DNA of 64,000 nt from Nocardia harenae NBRC 108248 (GTDB lineage Bacteria > Actinomycetota > Actinomycetes > Mycobacteriales > Mycobacteriaceae), in contig NZ_BDBH01000002.1 of assembly GCF_001612885.1 (NCBI RefSeq), forward strand, positions 62,016 through 126,015, given 5' to 3'. Shown piece by piece: positions 41,603 to 50,819 of this stretch (positions are counted from its first letter, which is position 1; each line of letters opens with the position of its first letter). Below the pieces are notes generated by a model. The model searched no databases. It saw nothing but the letters and a program-made list of their open reading frames with translations, and was not told where the DNA came from. The translations under genes were made by a program, and so were the position numbers.

Positions 41603-41747
41603 GTGTCCGCCGCTCCTCCTCCGGCCGCCCGCGCGGCCGCCTCCCGCACCCGAGTGCTCGACGCCCACACTATCCTCGTTGCGCAATCGTTCCTCAGTAC
41701 AACCTGGCGCAGTCGGCAGACTCCGCACGACCGATGAAGGAGATGGC

Positions 41748-42239
41748 GTGGAGTTCGACGTCACCATCGAGATTCCCAAGGGTTCCCGGAACAAGTACGA
41801 GGTGGACCACGAGTCCGGCCGGGTCAAGCTGGACCGCTACCTCTACACCTCCATGGCGTACCCGGCGGACTACGGCTACATCGAGAACACCCTCGGTGAG
41901 GACGGTGACCCGCTGGACGCGCTGGTGCTGCTGCCCGAATCGGTCTTCCCCGGCGTGATCGTCGAGGCCCGCCCGGTGGCCATGTACCGGATGACCGACG
42001 AGGCCGGTGGCGACGACAAGATCCTCGCGGTGCCCGCGGGCGACCCGCGCTGGGAGCACATCCAGGACCTGCCGGACGTGCCGGAGTTCGAGCTGGCCGC
42101 GATCAAGCACTTCTTCGAGCGGTACAAGGATCTGGAGCCGGGCAAGTTCGTGAAGGGCTCGGAGTGGGTCGGCCGCGCCGAGGCCGAGGCCGAGGTGCAG
42201 GCCTCGCTGAAGCGGCTGCAGGACAGCGGCGGGCACTGA
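41748..42239 (+). CDS. ppa: Inorganic pyrophosphatase
   Basis: Hydrolyses pyrophosphate to drive biosynthesis. The 163-residue family I enzyme has the active-site Asp set in [21 protein letters not shown] and the loop [16 protein letters not shown] 41748 has AAGGAG 6 bases upstream. Divergent from dacB, as in Rv3627c/Rv3628. A very strong terminator follows. Confidence 0.97.
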   Translation: MEFDVTIEIPKGSRNKYEVDHESGRVKLDRYLYTSMAYPADYGYIENTLGEDGDPLDALVLLPESVFPGVIVEARPVAMYRMTDEAGGDDKILAVPAGDPRWEHIQDLPDVPEFELAAIKHFFERYKDLEPGKFVKGSEWVGRAEAEAEVQASLKRLQDSGGH

Positions 42240-42249
42240 CCGCACGCGC

Positions 42250-42292
42250 CGAAGGGCGGGAAGTCCGATGGATTCGGACTTCCCGCCCTTCG
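42250..42292. terminator. 19-bp perfect hairpin terminator after ppa
   Basis: CGAAGGGCGGGAAGTCCGA (42250-42268) and its exact complement (42274-42292) with a 5-nt loop. It separates ppa from the convergent small secreted-protein gene and can work in both directions. It also marks the left border of the non-mycobacterial block. Confidence 0.85.
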
Positions 42293-42330
42293 CATGCGGT
42301 GACCGGGCGGTGGAGGGGGATGCCCGCCGA

Positions 42331-42579
42331 TCACCAGGTGGAGTAGTACAGATCCCACTCGCCGTCGTAGTTCAGGACGCACTCGTAGTACTTCCAGTCC
42401 GGGTGCGCCGGGCCGTACTCGCCGTCGGCGGAGCAGGCGGCGTAGGTGGAGTAGGTGCCGACCCAGATGGTCTCGACGGTGCGGTACTCGGGCGCGGCGG
42501 AGGCGGTCGCCGCCGTCGACACCCCGGCGACGGCGGCGGCAGCCAGCAGGCCTGCCATGGCGAAGGACTTGATCCGCAT
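42331..42579 (-). CDS. Small secreted protein, unknown
   Basis: An 82-residue protein with a typical Sec signal peptide (MRIKSFAMAGLLAAAAVAG, cleavage probably after ASA near residue 28). The short mature part is Tyr/Trp-rich with two cysteines (about Cys49 and Cys67) that could form one disulfide. AGGAG lies 8 bases from ATG. A 16-bp palindrome is 73 bp upstream. Family not recognised. Confidence 0.75.
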   Translation of the reverse strand: MRIKSFAMAGLLAAAAVAGVSTAATASAAPEYRTVETIWVGTYSTYAACSADGEYGPAHPDWKYYECVLNYDGEWDLYYSTW

Positions 42580-42651
42580 TTCGTGTGCTCCTGTCGGTGT
42601 TGCTTCGTGCTCGTCGACAGGAACATTACGAGCGGAAAACCCCTGGTACAG

Positions 42652-42667
42652 CCACCCCTAGGGGTGG
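42652..42667. promoter_or_regulatory. Palindrome CCACCCCTAGGGGTGG
   Basis: A perfect 16-bp palindrome followed 10 bp later by ACCCACCCCTGGGG. It lies in the 113 bp between the secreted-protein start and the end of the crotonase gene. It could be an operator (G-tract palindromes are typical of CsoR-type metal sensors) or part of a terminator for the crotonase transcript. Confidence 0.4.
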
Positions 42668-42692
42668 TGACACCCACCCCTGGGGCGAGCCG

Positions 42693-43514
42693 CTACCGAC
42701 CCTGGAAGCGGGGCTCCCGCTTCTCGAAGACCGCCTGGATGGCCTCGGTGAGATCGTCCGACGGCAGGAACGCGGCATTCCACGCGGAGACGTAGCGCAG
42801 CCCGGCCGCCACCTCGGCGGTGAGCCGCTCGTTGAGCACGTCCTTGACGCCCTGCACCACCAGCGGCGGGTTCGCCGCGATCTCGCGGGCCACCGCGTGC
42901 GCCGCGTCGAGCACCGCCTCCTGGTTGTCGAACACCTCGTTGACCAGGCCGATCCGCTCGGCGCGTGCGGCGTCGATGTCCTTGCCGGTGAAGGCGAGTT
43001 CGCGCAGGTGGCCCTCGGAGATCACCGCGGGCAGCCGCTGCAGCGAGCCGACGTCGGCCACGATCGCCACCTTGGCCTCGCGCAGGCTGAACGTGGCCTC
43101 GGCGCTGGCGTAGCGGATGTCGGCGGCGGCGATCAGGTCCAGCCCGCCGCCGATGCACCAGCCGGAGACCGCGGCGATCACCGGCTTGGCGCAGTTCGCG
43201 ACCGCCGTGATCGACGCCTGCATCGCGCGGATCTCGTTCAGGAAGGTGGTGCGCGGCGCGGCCAGCGCGCGGTCGCCCATGAGCGGGCCGAACGACCCGG
43301 CCATGGCTGGCAGGTCGAGCCCGTAGGAGAAGTTCTTGCCGGAGCCGGTCAGCACGATGGCGCGGACCTCGGGGTCGGCGGCGAGGCCGTCGAAGATCTC
43401 CGGGAGCTCGCGCCAGAAATCCGGGCCCATGGCGTTGCCCTTGCCCGGCCCGGTGAGCGTCACCTGGGCGACCTGGTCCTTCGTCTCGACCGTGAAGGCC
43501 TGCCAATCAGTCAT
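42693..43514 (-). CDS. Crotonase family enzyme (enoyl-CoA hydratase/isomerase)
   Basis: A 273-residue enzyme with crotonase-fold oxyanion-hole segments ([14 protein letters not shown] and [12 protein letters not shown]). The acidic residues Glu147 and Asp154 in [18 protein letters not shown] match those of delta(3,5)-delta(2,4)-dienoyl-CoA isomerases rather than ordinary hydratases. Length fits EchA21 of M. tuberculosis. Probably beta-oxidation of unsaturated fatty acids or steroids. Confidence 0.9.
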   Translation of the reverse strand: MTDWQAFTVETKDQVAQVTLTGPGKGNAMGPDFWRELPEIFDGLAADPEVRAIVLTGSGKNFSYGLDLPAMAGSFGPLMGDRALAAPRTTFLNEIRAMQASITAVANCAKPVIAAVSGWCIGGGLDLIAAADIRYASAEATFSLREAKVAIVADVGSLQRLPAVISEGHLRELAFTGKDIDAARAERIGLVNEVFDNQEAVLDAAHAVAREIAANPPLVVQGVKDVLNERLTAEVAAGLRYVSAWNAAFLPSDDLTEAIQAVFEKREPRFQGR

Positions 43515-43634
43515 TTGTACAGCGTATCGAGGCGGTGCCGCCGCTTGTAAAGCTTGTGCAAACTTCGGGCTCCGGTGCTGGTCTCCGCGGTGCGGCGGAG
43601 CCGATGATGGTCCTCTCGCCCCTCGGAGGTCGCC

Positions 43635-43955
43635 ATGCTCATGCATCAGGGAATCGGGCTCGACCGCTTCAACACCATGCCGAACGGCCGCGCCGTGCAC
43701 GCCCTCTTCGAGTGCTGCTGCTGCGTCACCTGGGCGACCAGGATCAGCGCGGGGCGCCCCTACCGGGACCACGACGACCTGCACAATGCCGTCGAACTGG
43801 AGCTGCTCGCGCTCTCCGCGGGCGACCTGGAACGGGCCTTCGACACCGTGGTGCACGAGGCCTGCGGCGACCACACCGTCGAGACGCTGGCCAAGATCGT
43901 TTCGGCGCGGATCGAGCGGATGCTCGGCCCCGAGGGCGGCTACCCCGAGTACTGA
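43635..43955 (+). CDS. Short OHCU-decarboxylase-like protein
   Basis: A 106-residue protein. The pattern [23 protein letters not shown]...[27 protein letters not shown] is like the N-terminal half of 2-oxo-4-hydroxy-4-carboxy-5-ureidoimidazoline decarboxylases of urate degradation. It lacks the downstream conserved His/Glu region of the full enzyme. The run of four cysteines is notable. GGAGGTC is placed 6 bases before ATG 43635. Full catalytic activity is doubtful. Confidence 0.55.
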   Translation: MLMHQGIGLDRFNTMPNGRAVHALFECCCCVTWATRISAGRPYRDHDDLHNAVELELLALSAGDLERAFDTVVHEACGDHTVETLAKIVSARIERMLGPEGGYPEY

Positions 43956-44039
43956 GCGCGAGACCCGCACTGCCGCATCGAGACTGCGCGGCGTCCGAAC
44001 CGCGACCCCGGACCGGGCTTGCGGCCCTACCCTGGTCGC

Positions 44040-44516
44040 ATGCGCAAGTCGAGCCTGCCGCCGGGCGCGATCCGGGTCTCCGACACCCTGATCTCGCGGG
44101 GGCACCACGGCGTGATCCTGACCCGGCCCGAGCCCATCGATACCGCCGAGGACGCCGCGCGCGCACTCGGGGTCGACCCGGGCGCCATCGTCGAGGCCCT
44201 GGTCTTCCTGCTGGACGACGAACCGGTGCTGCTGCTGGTCGGCGGCGGACGCCAGGTCCAGCTGGAGAGCACATCGGCGCGGCTGGAGGGGCTGCTCACC
44301 CCCGCCCCCGAGGCGCTCACCAGGGAGGTCACCGGGCAGCCCGCGGGCGGGGTGGCCCCGCTCGGGCACCCGGCGAACCTCTCCACCTGGGTGGACACCG
44401 CGCTCGCCGCGCACCCGCAGCTGTGGGCGGCGGGCGGGCACCCCGGCACGCTGTTCCGCACCTCGTTCACCGAGTTGGTGCGGATCACCGCCGGACAGCC
44501 GGTCGACATGAGCTGA
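44040..44516 (+). CDS. YbaK/prolyl-tRNA editing domain protein
   Basis: A 158-residue single-domain YbaK/EbsC-type protein: [30 protein letters not shown], the conserved [17 protein letters not shown] loop and the [18 protein letters not shown] end. These proteins remove misacylated amino acids (such as Cys or Ala) from tRNA-Pro. Start ATG 44040. Followed closely by the flavin reductase gene. Confidence 0.9.
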   Translation: MRKSSLPPGAIRVSDTLISRGHHGVILTRPEPIDTAEDAARALGVDPGAIVEALVFLLDDEPVLLLVGGGRQVQLESTSARLEGLLTPAPEALTREVTGQPAGGVAPLGHPANLSTWVDTALAAHPQLWAAGGHPGTLFRTSFTELVRITAGQPVDMS

Positions 44517-44536
44517 GCACGCGTAGGTTCGGTGCT

Positions 44537-45052
44537 GTGAGTGCACCCAGTTCCAACGGCATCACCGCCGAGCAGTACCGCGCCTCCATGCGGCACTACC
44601 CGGCGGGCGTCACCATCGTGACGCTGCGGGCCGCGCACGGCCCGGTCGGCTTCACCGCCACCTCGTTCGCCTCGCTCTCCCTCGACCCGCCGCTGGTGTC
44701 GTTCAACATCGCGCACACCTCGTCCAGCCTGGAGGCGCTGCGCGCCGCCGAATCGGTGGTGATCCACTTCCTCGGCGCGCACCAGCGGGAGCTGGCGCAG
44801 CGCTTCTCGCGCAGCGCCGCGGAGCGGTTCGCCGACCCGGCGCTCTGGGCCGAGCTGGAGTCCGGGGAGCCGGTGCTGCACGAGACCCCGCTCTGGTTGC
44901 GCGCCGTCGTGCACCAGCGCTTCGATATCGGCGACCACACCTTCGTCGCCGGGCTCGTCACCCGCGTGCACGACGAGACGCAAGGGGCGTCACCCGCGGC
45001 GCCGCTCCTCTACTACGACGGCCGCTACCACCAGCCCACCGAGTTGGGCTGA
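44537..45052 (+). CDS. Flavin reductase family protein
   Basis: A 171-residue split-barrel FMN-binding protein: [35 protein letters not shown], and FVAGLVTRV near the C-terminus. Such proteins supply reduced flavin to two-component monooxygenases, but no partner oxygenase is visible nearby. GTG 44537, 20 bp after the YbaK gene; the ribosome-binding site is weak. Confidence 0.9.
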   Translation: MSAPSSNGITAEQYRASMRHYPAGVTIVTLRAAHGPVGFTATSFASLSLDPPLVSFNIAHTSSSLEALRAAESVVIHFLGAHQRELAQRFSRSAAERFADPALWAELESGEPVLHETPLWLRAVVHQRFDIGDHTFVAGLVTRVHDETQGASPAAPLLYYDGRYHQPTELG

Positions 45053-45131
45053 ACGTTCGGGATCGTGGTCCGAGCGCGCCTCGCGGCGCGATATCGAGCC
45101 GAGGCGGCCGCTTGCGGCCCCGATACAGGGG

Positions 45132-46448
45132 TCAGAATCCCGCGCAGGGGGCGGCGCCGACAGCATCGGCGCCGAGGGGGCGAGTTTCCGGGATGGGGCT
45201 CCAAGCCCCGTTCTCGGCGGCGTAGGACCACGCCGACTCCCCGCGCACCAGCGTGTGCAGCGCCGAGATCAGCCGGTCCACGTGCTCCACCGTGGTCCCC
45301 ACGCCCACACTGGCCCGCAGCGCGGCGGGCAACCCGAGCCGCTCGAGCAAGGGATGCGCGCAGAACCGCCCGTCCCGCACCCCGATCCCGTGCTCCGCGG
45401 AGAGATACGCGGCGACGTGCCCCGGCGCGAACCCGTCCACCGTGAACGCCACGATCCCCACCCCTTCCCCGCTGTCGCTGAAGATCCGCGGCTGCGAAAC
45501 CCCTGGCACCCCGGCCAGCCCGTCCCGCAACCGCTCGGTCAGCGCCCGCTCGTGCGCCACGAACCGCTCCTCCGGAAAAGCCGCCAGCGCCTCGCAGGCA
45601 GCGGCAACCGCCGCCGCCCCGAGCACATTCGGCGACCCGCCCTCGTGCCGCTGCGGCGCCGGAGCCCACTCGGTCTCCGTCACCGAGACGGAGCGAACCG
45701 CGCCGCCCCCGGCGAGATACGGCGGCGCCGCGTCCAGCCAGTCCCGCCGCCCGACCAGCACACCGGCCCCGAACGGCGCGTACAGCTTGTGCCCCGAGCA
45801 CACCAGGTAGTCGATCCCGGTGTCGCGCAGCGAGATCCGCCGGTGCGGCGCCAGCTGCGCCGCGTCGACCAGCAGCCGAGCCCCGCAGCGGTGCGCGATC
45901 TCGGCCAGCTCGCGCAGCGGCAGCAGCTCCCCGGTCACATTGGAGGCGCCGGTGACGGCGAGCAGCGCGGCCGGCTTGCAGCACAGCTCGGCGACCAGCC
46001 TGCGCAGCGTCTCGGCCACGGTGTCGGCCGCCGTCACCACCCGGCGGCCGTTGGCGAGCCAGGGCAGGAAGTTGGCGTGGTGCTCGATATCGAGCACCAC
46101 GGTGTCGCCCGGCACGCAGCGGGCCAGCAGGTTCAGCGCGTCCGTCGTCCCCCTGGTGAACACGGTGACCTGGTCGTCCTCGGCGTCGAAGAACGCGCCG
46201 ACGGTGCCGCGGGCACTCTCGTAGCACTCGGTGGAGACCCGCGAGGCGTACCCGGCGCCGCGGTGCACGCTGGCGTAGTAGGGCAGCAGCGCCGAGACCC
46301 GCTCGGTCACCGCGGCGAGGGCGGGGGCGCTCGCGGCGTAGTCGAAGTTCGCGTAGCCGACGGTGCCGCCCTGCACCAGCGGGACGGCGAGGCTGTCGCC
46401 GGAGGTCGCCGCGAGCGGGGCACAGGTCGGTTCGAGCACAGCGGTCAT
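45132..46448 (-). CDS. Class V PLP-dependent aminotransferase / cysteine desulfurase-like
   Basis: A 438-residue fold-type I PLP enzyme. The PLP Lys lies in CSGHKLYAPFGAGVL, the phosphate-binding TRGTTDALNLLA and aspartate VDAAQLAPHR are in place, and HHANFLPW matches the class V substrate region. Similar to Rv3778c of M. tuberculosis. A desulfurase catalytic Cys loop is not clear; the FCAHPLLERLG segment near the C-terminus has a Cys. Start ATG 46448. The C-terminal 30 residues are variable. Confidence 0.85.
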   Translation of the reverse strand: MTAVLEPTCAPLAATSGDSLAVPLVQGGTVGYANFDYAASAPALAAVTERVSALLPYYASVHRGAGYASRVSTECYESARGTVGAFFDAEDDQVTVFTRGTTDALNLLARCVPGDTVVLDIEHHANFLPWLANGRRVVTAADTVAETLRRLVAELCCKPAALLAVTGASNVTGELLPLRELAEIAHRCGARLLVDAAQLAPHRRISLRDTGIDYLVCSGHKLYAPFGAGVLVGRRDWLDAAPPYLAGGGAVRSVSVTETEWAPAPQRHEGGSPNVLGAAAVAAACEALAAFPEERFVAHERALTERLRDGLAGVPGVSQPRIFSDSGEGVGIVAFTVDGFAPGHVAAYLSAEHGIGVRDGRFCAHPLLERLGLPAALRASVGVGTTVEHVDRLISALHTLVRGESAWSYAAENGAWSPIPETRPLGADAVGAAPCAGF

Positions 46449-46871
46449 CACGTCAATCCCAACTATCGGGGACTCGCAAACGGAAGCCGTCGAGTCCGCG
46501 CTTGCCGCGCCCGGTCGGGCGGCGGCCCGGTCGTCACCCGGAGCACCCCGCCGCGGAGGAGGGTTGCCGACCAGCAAGCCGGGGCTGAACGCTGGCACTC
46601 ATGACCTGGGGAAGAGACTGACAAAGCCGAACCGGGGTTGTCAAGGGCGGCTCCGGCGAAGATCACAGCTCCCGGCCGCGCGGGCCCCACCAGGTACGAA
46701 TGCCGGGGTGAACGCCGGATGAACAGCGGCGCACCCGTTCGACCAGCGCGAATACCCGTGCGGCCGAGTACCGTGGACAACCGGTCGCCGCCGGGTTCGC
46801 CCGCTGGTAACCCGAACATGGCAGAACGAGCGGGAAGTGTGGGCACATCGATGAAAGGTGGTGGGGACGTC
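46449..46871. other. Divergent intergenic region before the Pls-like gene
   Basis: About 423 bp. It must carry promoters for the aminotransferase (minus) and the synthetase (plus). A TGACA...TGTCA inverted pair at about 46618-46641 includes a TTGACA-type -35 on the minus strand. No gene or stable hairpin was seen. Confidence 0.5.
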
Positions 46872-49800
46872 ATGGTCCGACCACAGCTCCATCCGGAGGA
46901 ACTCGATTCCGCTGCCCCCGGCGCGGCGCCGCCCGGCACCGCCACGCTCCCCGACCCGCTGCGCCGCGGCGCGCTCGCCGCGCCCCCGCGCACGCTCGTC
47001 GACATCGTCACCGCTACCGCCCAGGAGTTCCCGGACGCGGCCGCCATCGACGACGGCGAGACGGTGCTCAGCTACCTGGAACTCGTGGTCGAGATCGAAG
47101 CGGCGATGAACCGGCTCGCCGAGGCCGGGGTGCGGCGCGGTGCTCGCGTTGGCATTCGGCTACCTTCCGGCAATCGGCAGTTGTACGTCACCATCCTGGC
47201 GGTGCTCTACTGCGGCGCGGCCTACGTCCCGGTGGACGCGGACGACCCCGAGGAGCGCGCCCGGCTGGTCTTCGGCGAGGCGCAGGTGGCGGCGATCGTC
47301 ACCGCCGACGGCATCCTGCCCGGCACCCGCGACGCCGCGGCGGCCGCCGACAGCGACTGGGCGGATCTCCCCACCCCCGACGACGACGCCTGGATCATCT
47401 TCACCTCCGGCTCCACCGGCACCCCCAAGGGCGTCGCGGTGACGCACCGCAATGCCGCCGCCTTCGTCGACGCCGAGGCCAACCTCTTCCTCCCGGACGC
47501 CCCGATCGCCCCCGGCGACCGCGTGCTGGCCGGCCTCTCGGTCGCCTTCGACGCCTCCTGCGAGGAGATGTGGCTGGCCTGGCGCAATGGCGCCTGCCTG
47601 GTCCCGGCCCCGCGCGACCTGGTGCGCACCGGCGCCGACCTCGGCCCGTGGCTCATGCGACGCGGCATCACCGTTGTCTCCACCGTCCCGACGCTGGCCG
47701 CCACCTGGCCCGCGGAGGCGCTGGACGGCGTGCGCATGCTCATCTTCGGCGGCGAGGCGGTGCCGCCGGAGCTGGCCGAGCGGCTGGCCCGCGACACCGA
47801 GCGCGAGGTGTGGAACACCTACGGCCCCACCGAGGCCACCGTTGTCGCCTGCGCCGCCCGGCTGACCGGGGAGCCGCCGGTGCGCATCGGGCTCCCGCTG
47901 GACGGCTGGGACCTGGTGGTGGTGAATGCCGAGGGGCAGCCGGTGCCGGAGGGCGAGACCGGCGAGCTGGTGATCGGCGGCGTCGGGCTGGCCCGCTACC
48001 TGGACCCGGTCAAGGACGCGGAGAAGTACGCCCCGCTGCCGACGCTCGGCTGGGACCGCGCCTACCGCAGCGGCGACCTGGTGCGCAACGACCGCGCGGG
48101 GCTCGTCTTCCTCGGCCGCGCCGACGACCAGATCAAGCTGGGCGGGCGGCGGATCGAGCTCGGCGAGATCGACAACGCGCTGCAGCACCTGCCCGGCGTC
48201 ACCGGCGCGGCCGCCGCCATCCGCACCACCAAGGCGGGCAACAAGATCCTGATCGGCTACCTCACCGGCCCGGACACCGACTACGACCTGCGCGCCGCCC
48301 GCGCCGCGCTGGCCGGGCAGCTGCCTGCGCCGCTGGTCCCCCGGCTCGCCATCGTCGACGACATGCCGACGAGGACCTCGGGCAAGGTCGACCGCAATGC
48401 GCTGCCCTGGCCGCTGCCGAACGCCGCCGAGGACGACCCGGAGAACGAACTCACCGGCACCGCGCTCTGGATCGCCGGGATCTGGGACTCCATCCTCGGC
48501 GCCGAGATCACCGGCCCCGACGCCGACTTCTTCGACCTGGGCGGCGGCTCGCTCGCCGCCGCCCAGCTGGTCACCGCGCTGCGCGACCGCTACCCCACGG
48601 TCACCGTCGCCGATGTCTACGACCATCCCCGGCTCGGCGCCATGGCCGACCTGCTGGACCAGAGCACCCCCGCGGTCGCCGTCGTGGACCGCACGGTCCG
48701 CCCGACCCCGCGCGCGGCGCAGCTCGCCCAGGTGCTCGCCACCGTGCCGCTCACCACGCTGACCGGGCTGCAGTGGCTCACCTGGCTGGCCATCGTCGGC
48801 AATGTGGCGGCCTGGTCCGGCCCGCTGCCGTGGCTGCCCGCGCTCTCCTGGTGGTGGACGCTGCTCGCCTTCGTGCTCTTCATCTCCCCGCCCGGCCGGA
48901 TGGCGCTCTGCGTCGTCGGCGCGCGGACCCTGCTGGCCGGGCTGCGGCCGGGCAGCTACCCGCGCGGCGGCTCGGTGCACCTGCGGCTCTGGGCCGCGGT
49001 CCGGCTCTCCGAGGCCTCGGGCGCGGAGAACCTCTCCGGCGCGCCCTGGATGGTGCCCTTCGCCCGCGCGCTCGGCGCCAAGATCGGCCCCGGCGTCGAC
49101 CTGCACAGCCTGCCGCCGGTCACCGGCATGCTGGAGCTCGGCGAGGGCTGCAGCGTCGAGCCCGAGGTGGACCTGGCCGGGTACTGGATCGACGGCGACG
49201 TGGTGCACATCGGCCCGATCGTGGTGGGCGCGGGCGCGGTGGTCGGCTCCCGCTCGGTCCTGCTGCCCGGGAGCAAGATCGGGCGCGGCGCCGAGGTGGC
49301 GCCCGGCTCGGCGGTGGCCGGAAAGGTCAAGGCCGGCCAGGAGTGGGCGGGGTCGCCCGCGGGCAAGGTCGGCAAAGCCAGGCACCGCTGGCCCGCGCAG
49401 CGGCCCGGCCGGGCCAGGCACTGGGTGGCGATCTTCGGCGTCACCTCGATGGCGCTCGCCGCGGTGCCCATCGCCGGCCTCGCCGCGGGCGGGCTCTTCC
49501 TCGCCTGGGCCATCCGCGACACCGGCACGCTCGGCCAGGGCGCGCTCCGCGCCTTCCTGCTGCTCCCGCCCGCCGTGCTGCTCAGCCTCGGCGTCTACGC
49601 GGCGATCACCATCGTCGCGGTGCGGCTGCTCAGCATCGGGCTGACCGAGGGATACCACCCGGTGCGCAGCCGGGTCGGCTGGCAGGCCTGGTCCACCGAA
49701 CGGCTGCTGGACGGCGCGCGCACCTTCCTCTTCCCGCTCTACGCCAGCCTGTTGACCCCGATCTGGCTGCGGCTGCTCGGCGCGAAGATCGGCAAGAGCG

Positions 49801-50819
49801 TCGAGGCATCGACGGTGCTGCTGCTGCCCAAGTTCACCACCGTCGCCGACGGCGCCTTCCTGGCCGACGACACCATGATCGCCAGCTACGAACTGGGCGG
49901 TGGCTGGCTGCACATCGGCGAGGCCAAGGTGGGCAAGCGCGCCTTCCTCGGCAACTCCGGGATGACCGCGCCCGGCCGCCGGGTGCCGAAGAACAGCCTG
50001 GTCGCGGTGCTCTCCGCGGCGCCGTCGAAGGCCAAGGCGGGGTCGTCCTGGCTGGGCAGCCCGCCGGTTCGGCTGCGCAGGGCCGCGGAGAACGCCGACA
50101 CCACCCGCACCTTCGACCCGCCGCCGCGGCTGCGGCTGGCCCGCGCCGCGGTGGAGACCTGCAGGCTGATCCCGGTGCTGGTCACCTTCGGCATCGGGCT
50201 CGGCGTGCTGTTCACCCTGGCGGCGCTGGCCAGGGGAATCGGCCACCTGGCGACCGCACTGCTCAGTGGCATCGTGCTGATGGTGGCCGGGGCGGTGGCG
50301 GGCGGCATCGCGGTGCTGGCCAAGTGGCTGCTGGTCGGGCGGATCGGCCGGGACGAGCACCCGCTGTGGAGTTCGTTCGTCTGGCGCAACGAGGTCTCCG
50401 ACACATTCGTGGAAACCGTTGCCGCTCCGTGGTTCGCCCGGGCCGCGACGGGTACCCCCGTGATGATCCTGTGGTTGCGCGGTCTCGGCGCCAAGATCGG
50501 CCGCGGGGTATGGTGCGAGTCCTATTGGCTGCCGGAGGCCGACCTGGTGACGCTCGGTGACGGCGCGACAGTGGAGCGGGGGTGCGTGGTGCAGACCCAC
50601 CTCTTCCACGACCGGATCATGGCGATGGACACCGTCGTGCTGGAGGAGGGCGCCACGCTCGGCCCGCACTGCGTCGCGCTGCCCGCCGCCACGCTCGGAG
50701 CCGGCGCGACCGTCGGCCCGGCCTCGCTCGTCATGCGCGGCGACACGGTGCCCGCCTCCACCCGCTGGTGGGGCAACCCGATCGCGCCGTGGTACCTGAA
50801 CGACCCCGGGACGGTGTGA
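46872..50819 (+). CDS. Pls/PosA-type nonribosomal peptide synthetase (poly-amino acid synthetase-like)
   Basis: A 1315-residue membrane synthetase. An adenylation domain (about residues 45-525, with FTSGSTGTPKG and WNTYGPTEAT) and a carrier domain (Ser560 in LGGGSLAAA) are followed by three pairs of transmembrane helices. These alternate with three left-handed beta-helix (hexapeptide) domains of the TIGR02353 type. This is the layout and size of epsilon-poly-L-lysine synthetase. Reading the specificity residues against GrsA gives D-A-E-S-I-G-T-V-V-K; Glu at the third place is usual for basic amino acids. Start ATG 46872 or 46851. Coupled by TGATG to an M1 peptidase. Confidence 0.85.
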   Translation: MVRPQLHPEELDSAAPGAAPPGTATLPDPLRRGALAAPPRTLVDIVTATAQEFPDAAAIDDGETVLSYLELVVEIEAAMNRLAEAGVRRGARVGIRLPSGNRQLYVTILAVLYCGAAYVPVDADDPEERARLVFGEAQVAAIVTADGILPGTRDAAAAADSDWADLPTPDDDAWIIFTSGSTGTPKGVAVTHRNAAAFVDAEANLFLPDAPIAPGDRVLAGLSVAFDASCEEMWLAWRNGACLVPAPRDLVRTGADLGPWLMRRGITVVSTVPTLAATWPAEALDGVRMLIFGGEAVPPELAERLARDTEREVWNTYGPTEATVVACAARLTGEPPVRIGLPLDGWDLVVVNAEGQPVPEGETGELVIGGVGLARYLDPVKDAEKYAPLPTLGWDRAYRSGDLVRNDRAGLVFLGRADDQIKLGGRRIELGEIDNALQHLPGVTGAAAAIRTTKAGNKILIGYLTGPDTDYDLRAARAALAGQLPAPLVPRLAIVDDMPTRTSGKVDRNALPWPLPNAAEDDPENELTGTALWIAGIWDSILGAEITGPDADFFDLGGGSLAAAQLVTALRDRYPTVTVADVYDHPRLGAMADLLDQSTPAVAVVDRTVRPTPRAAQLAQVLATVPLTTLTGLQWLTWLAIVGNVAAWSGPLPWLPALSWWWTLLAFVLFISPPGRMALCVVGARTLLAGLRPGSYPRGGSVHLRLWAAVRLSEASGAENLSGAPWMVPFARALGAKIGPGVDLHSLPPVTGMLELGEGCSVEPEVDLAGYWIDGDVVHIGPIVVGAGAVVGSRSVLLPGSKIGRGAEVAPGSAVAGKVKAGQEWAGSPAGKVGKARHRWPAQRPGRARHWVAIFGVTSMALAAVPIAGLAAGGLFLAWAIRDTGTLGQGALRAFLLLPPAVLLSLGVYAAITIVAVRLLSIGLTEGYHPVRSRVGWQAWSTERLLDGARTFLFPLYASLLTPIWLRLLGAKIGKSVEASTVLLLPKFTTVADGAFLADDTMIASYELGGGWLHIGEAKVGKRAFLGNSGMTAPGRRVPKNSLVAVLSAAPSKAKAGSSWLGSPPVRLRRAAENADTTRTFDPPPRLRLARAAVETCRLIPVLVTFGIGLGVLFTLAALARGIGHLATALLSGIVLMVAGAVAGGIAVLAKWLLVGRIGRDEHPLWSSFVWRNEVSDTFVETVAAPWFARAATGTPVMILWLRGLGAKIGRGVWCESYWLPEADLVTLGDGATVERGCVVQTHLFHDRIMAMDTVVLEEGATLGPHCVALPAATLGAGATVGPASLVMRGDTVPASTRWWGNPIAPWYLNDPGTV

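Noticed and set aside
47160..50669. A 1169-codon frame antisense to the Pls-like synthetase
   Set aside because: Low complexity, no start signal, and the plus-strand synthetase has full conserved motifs.
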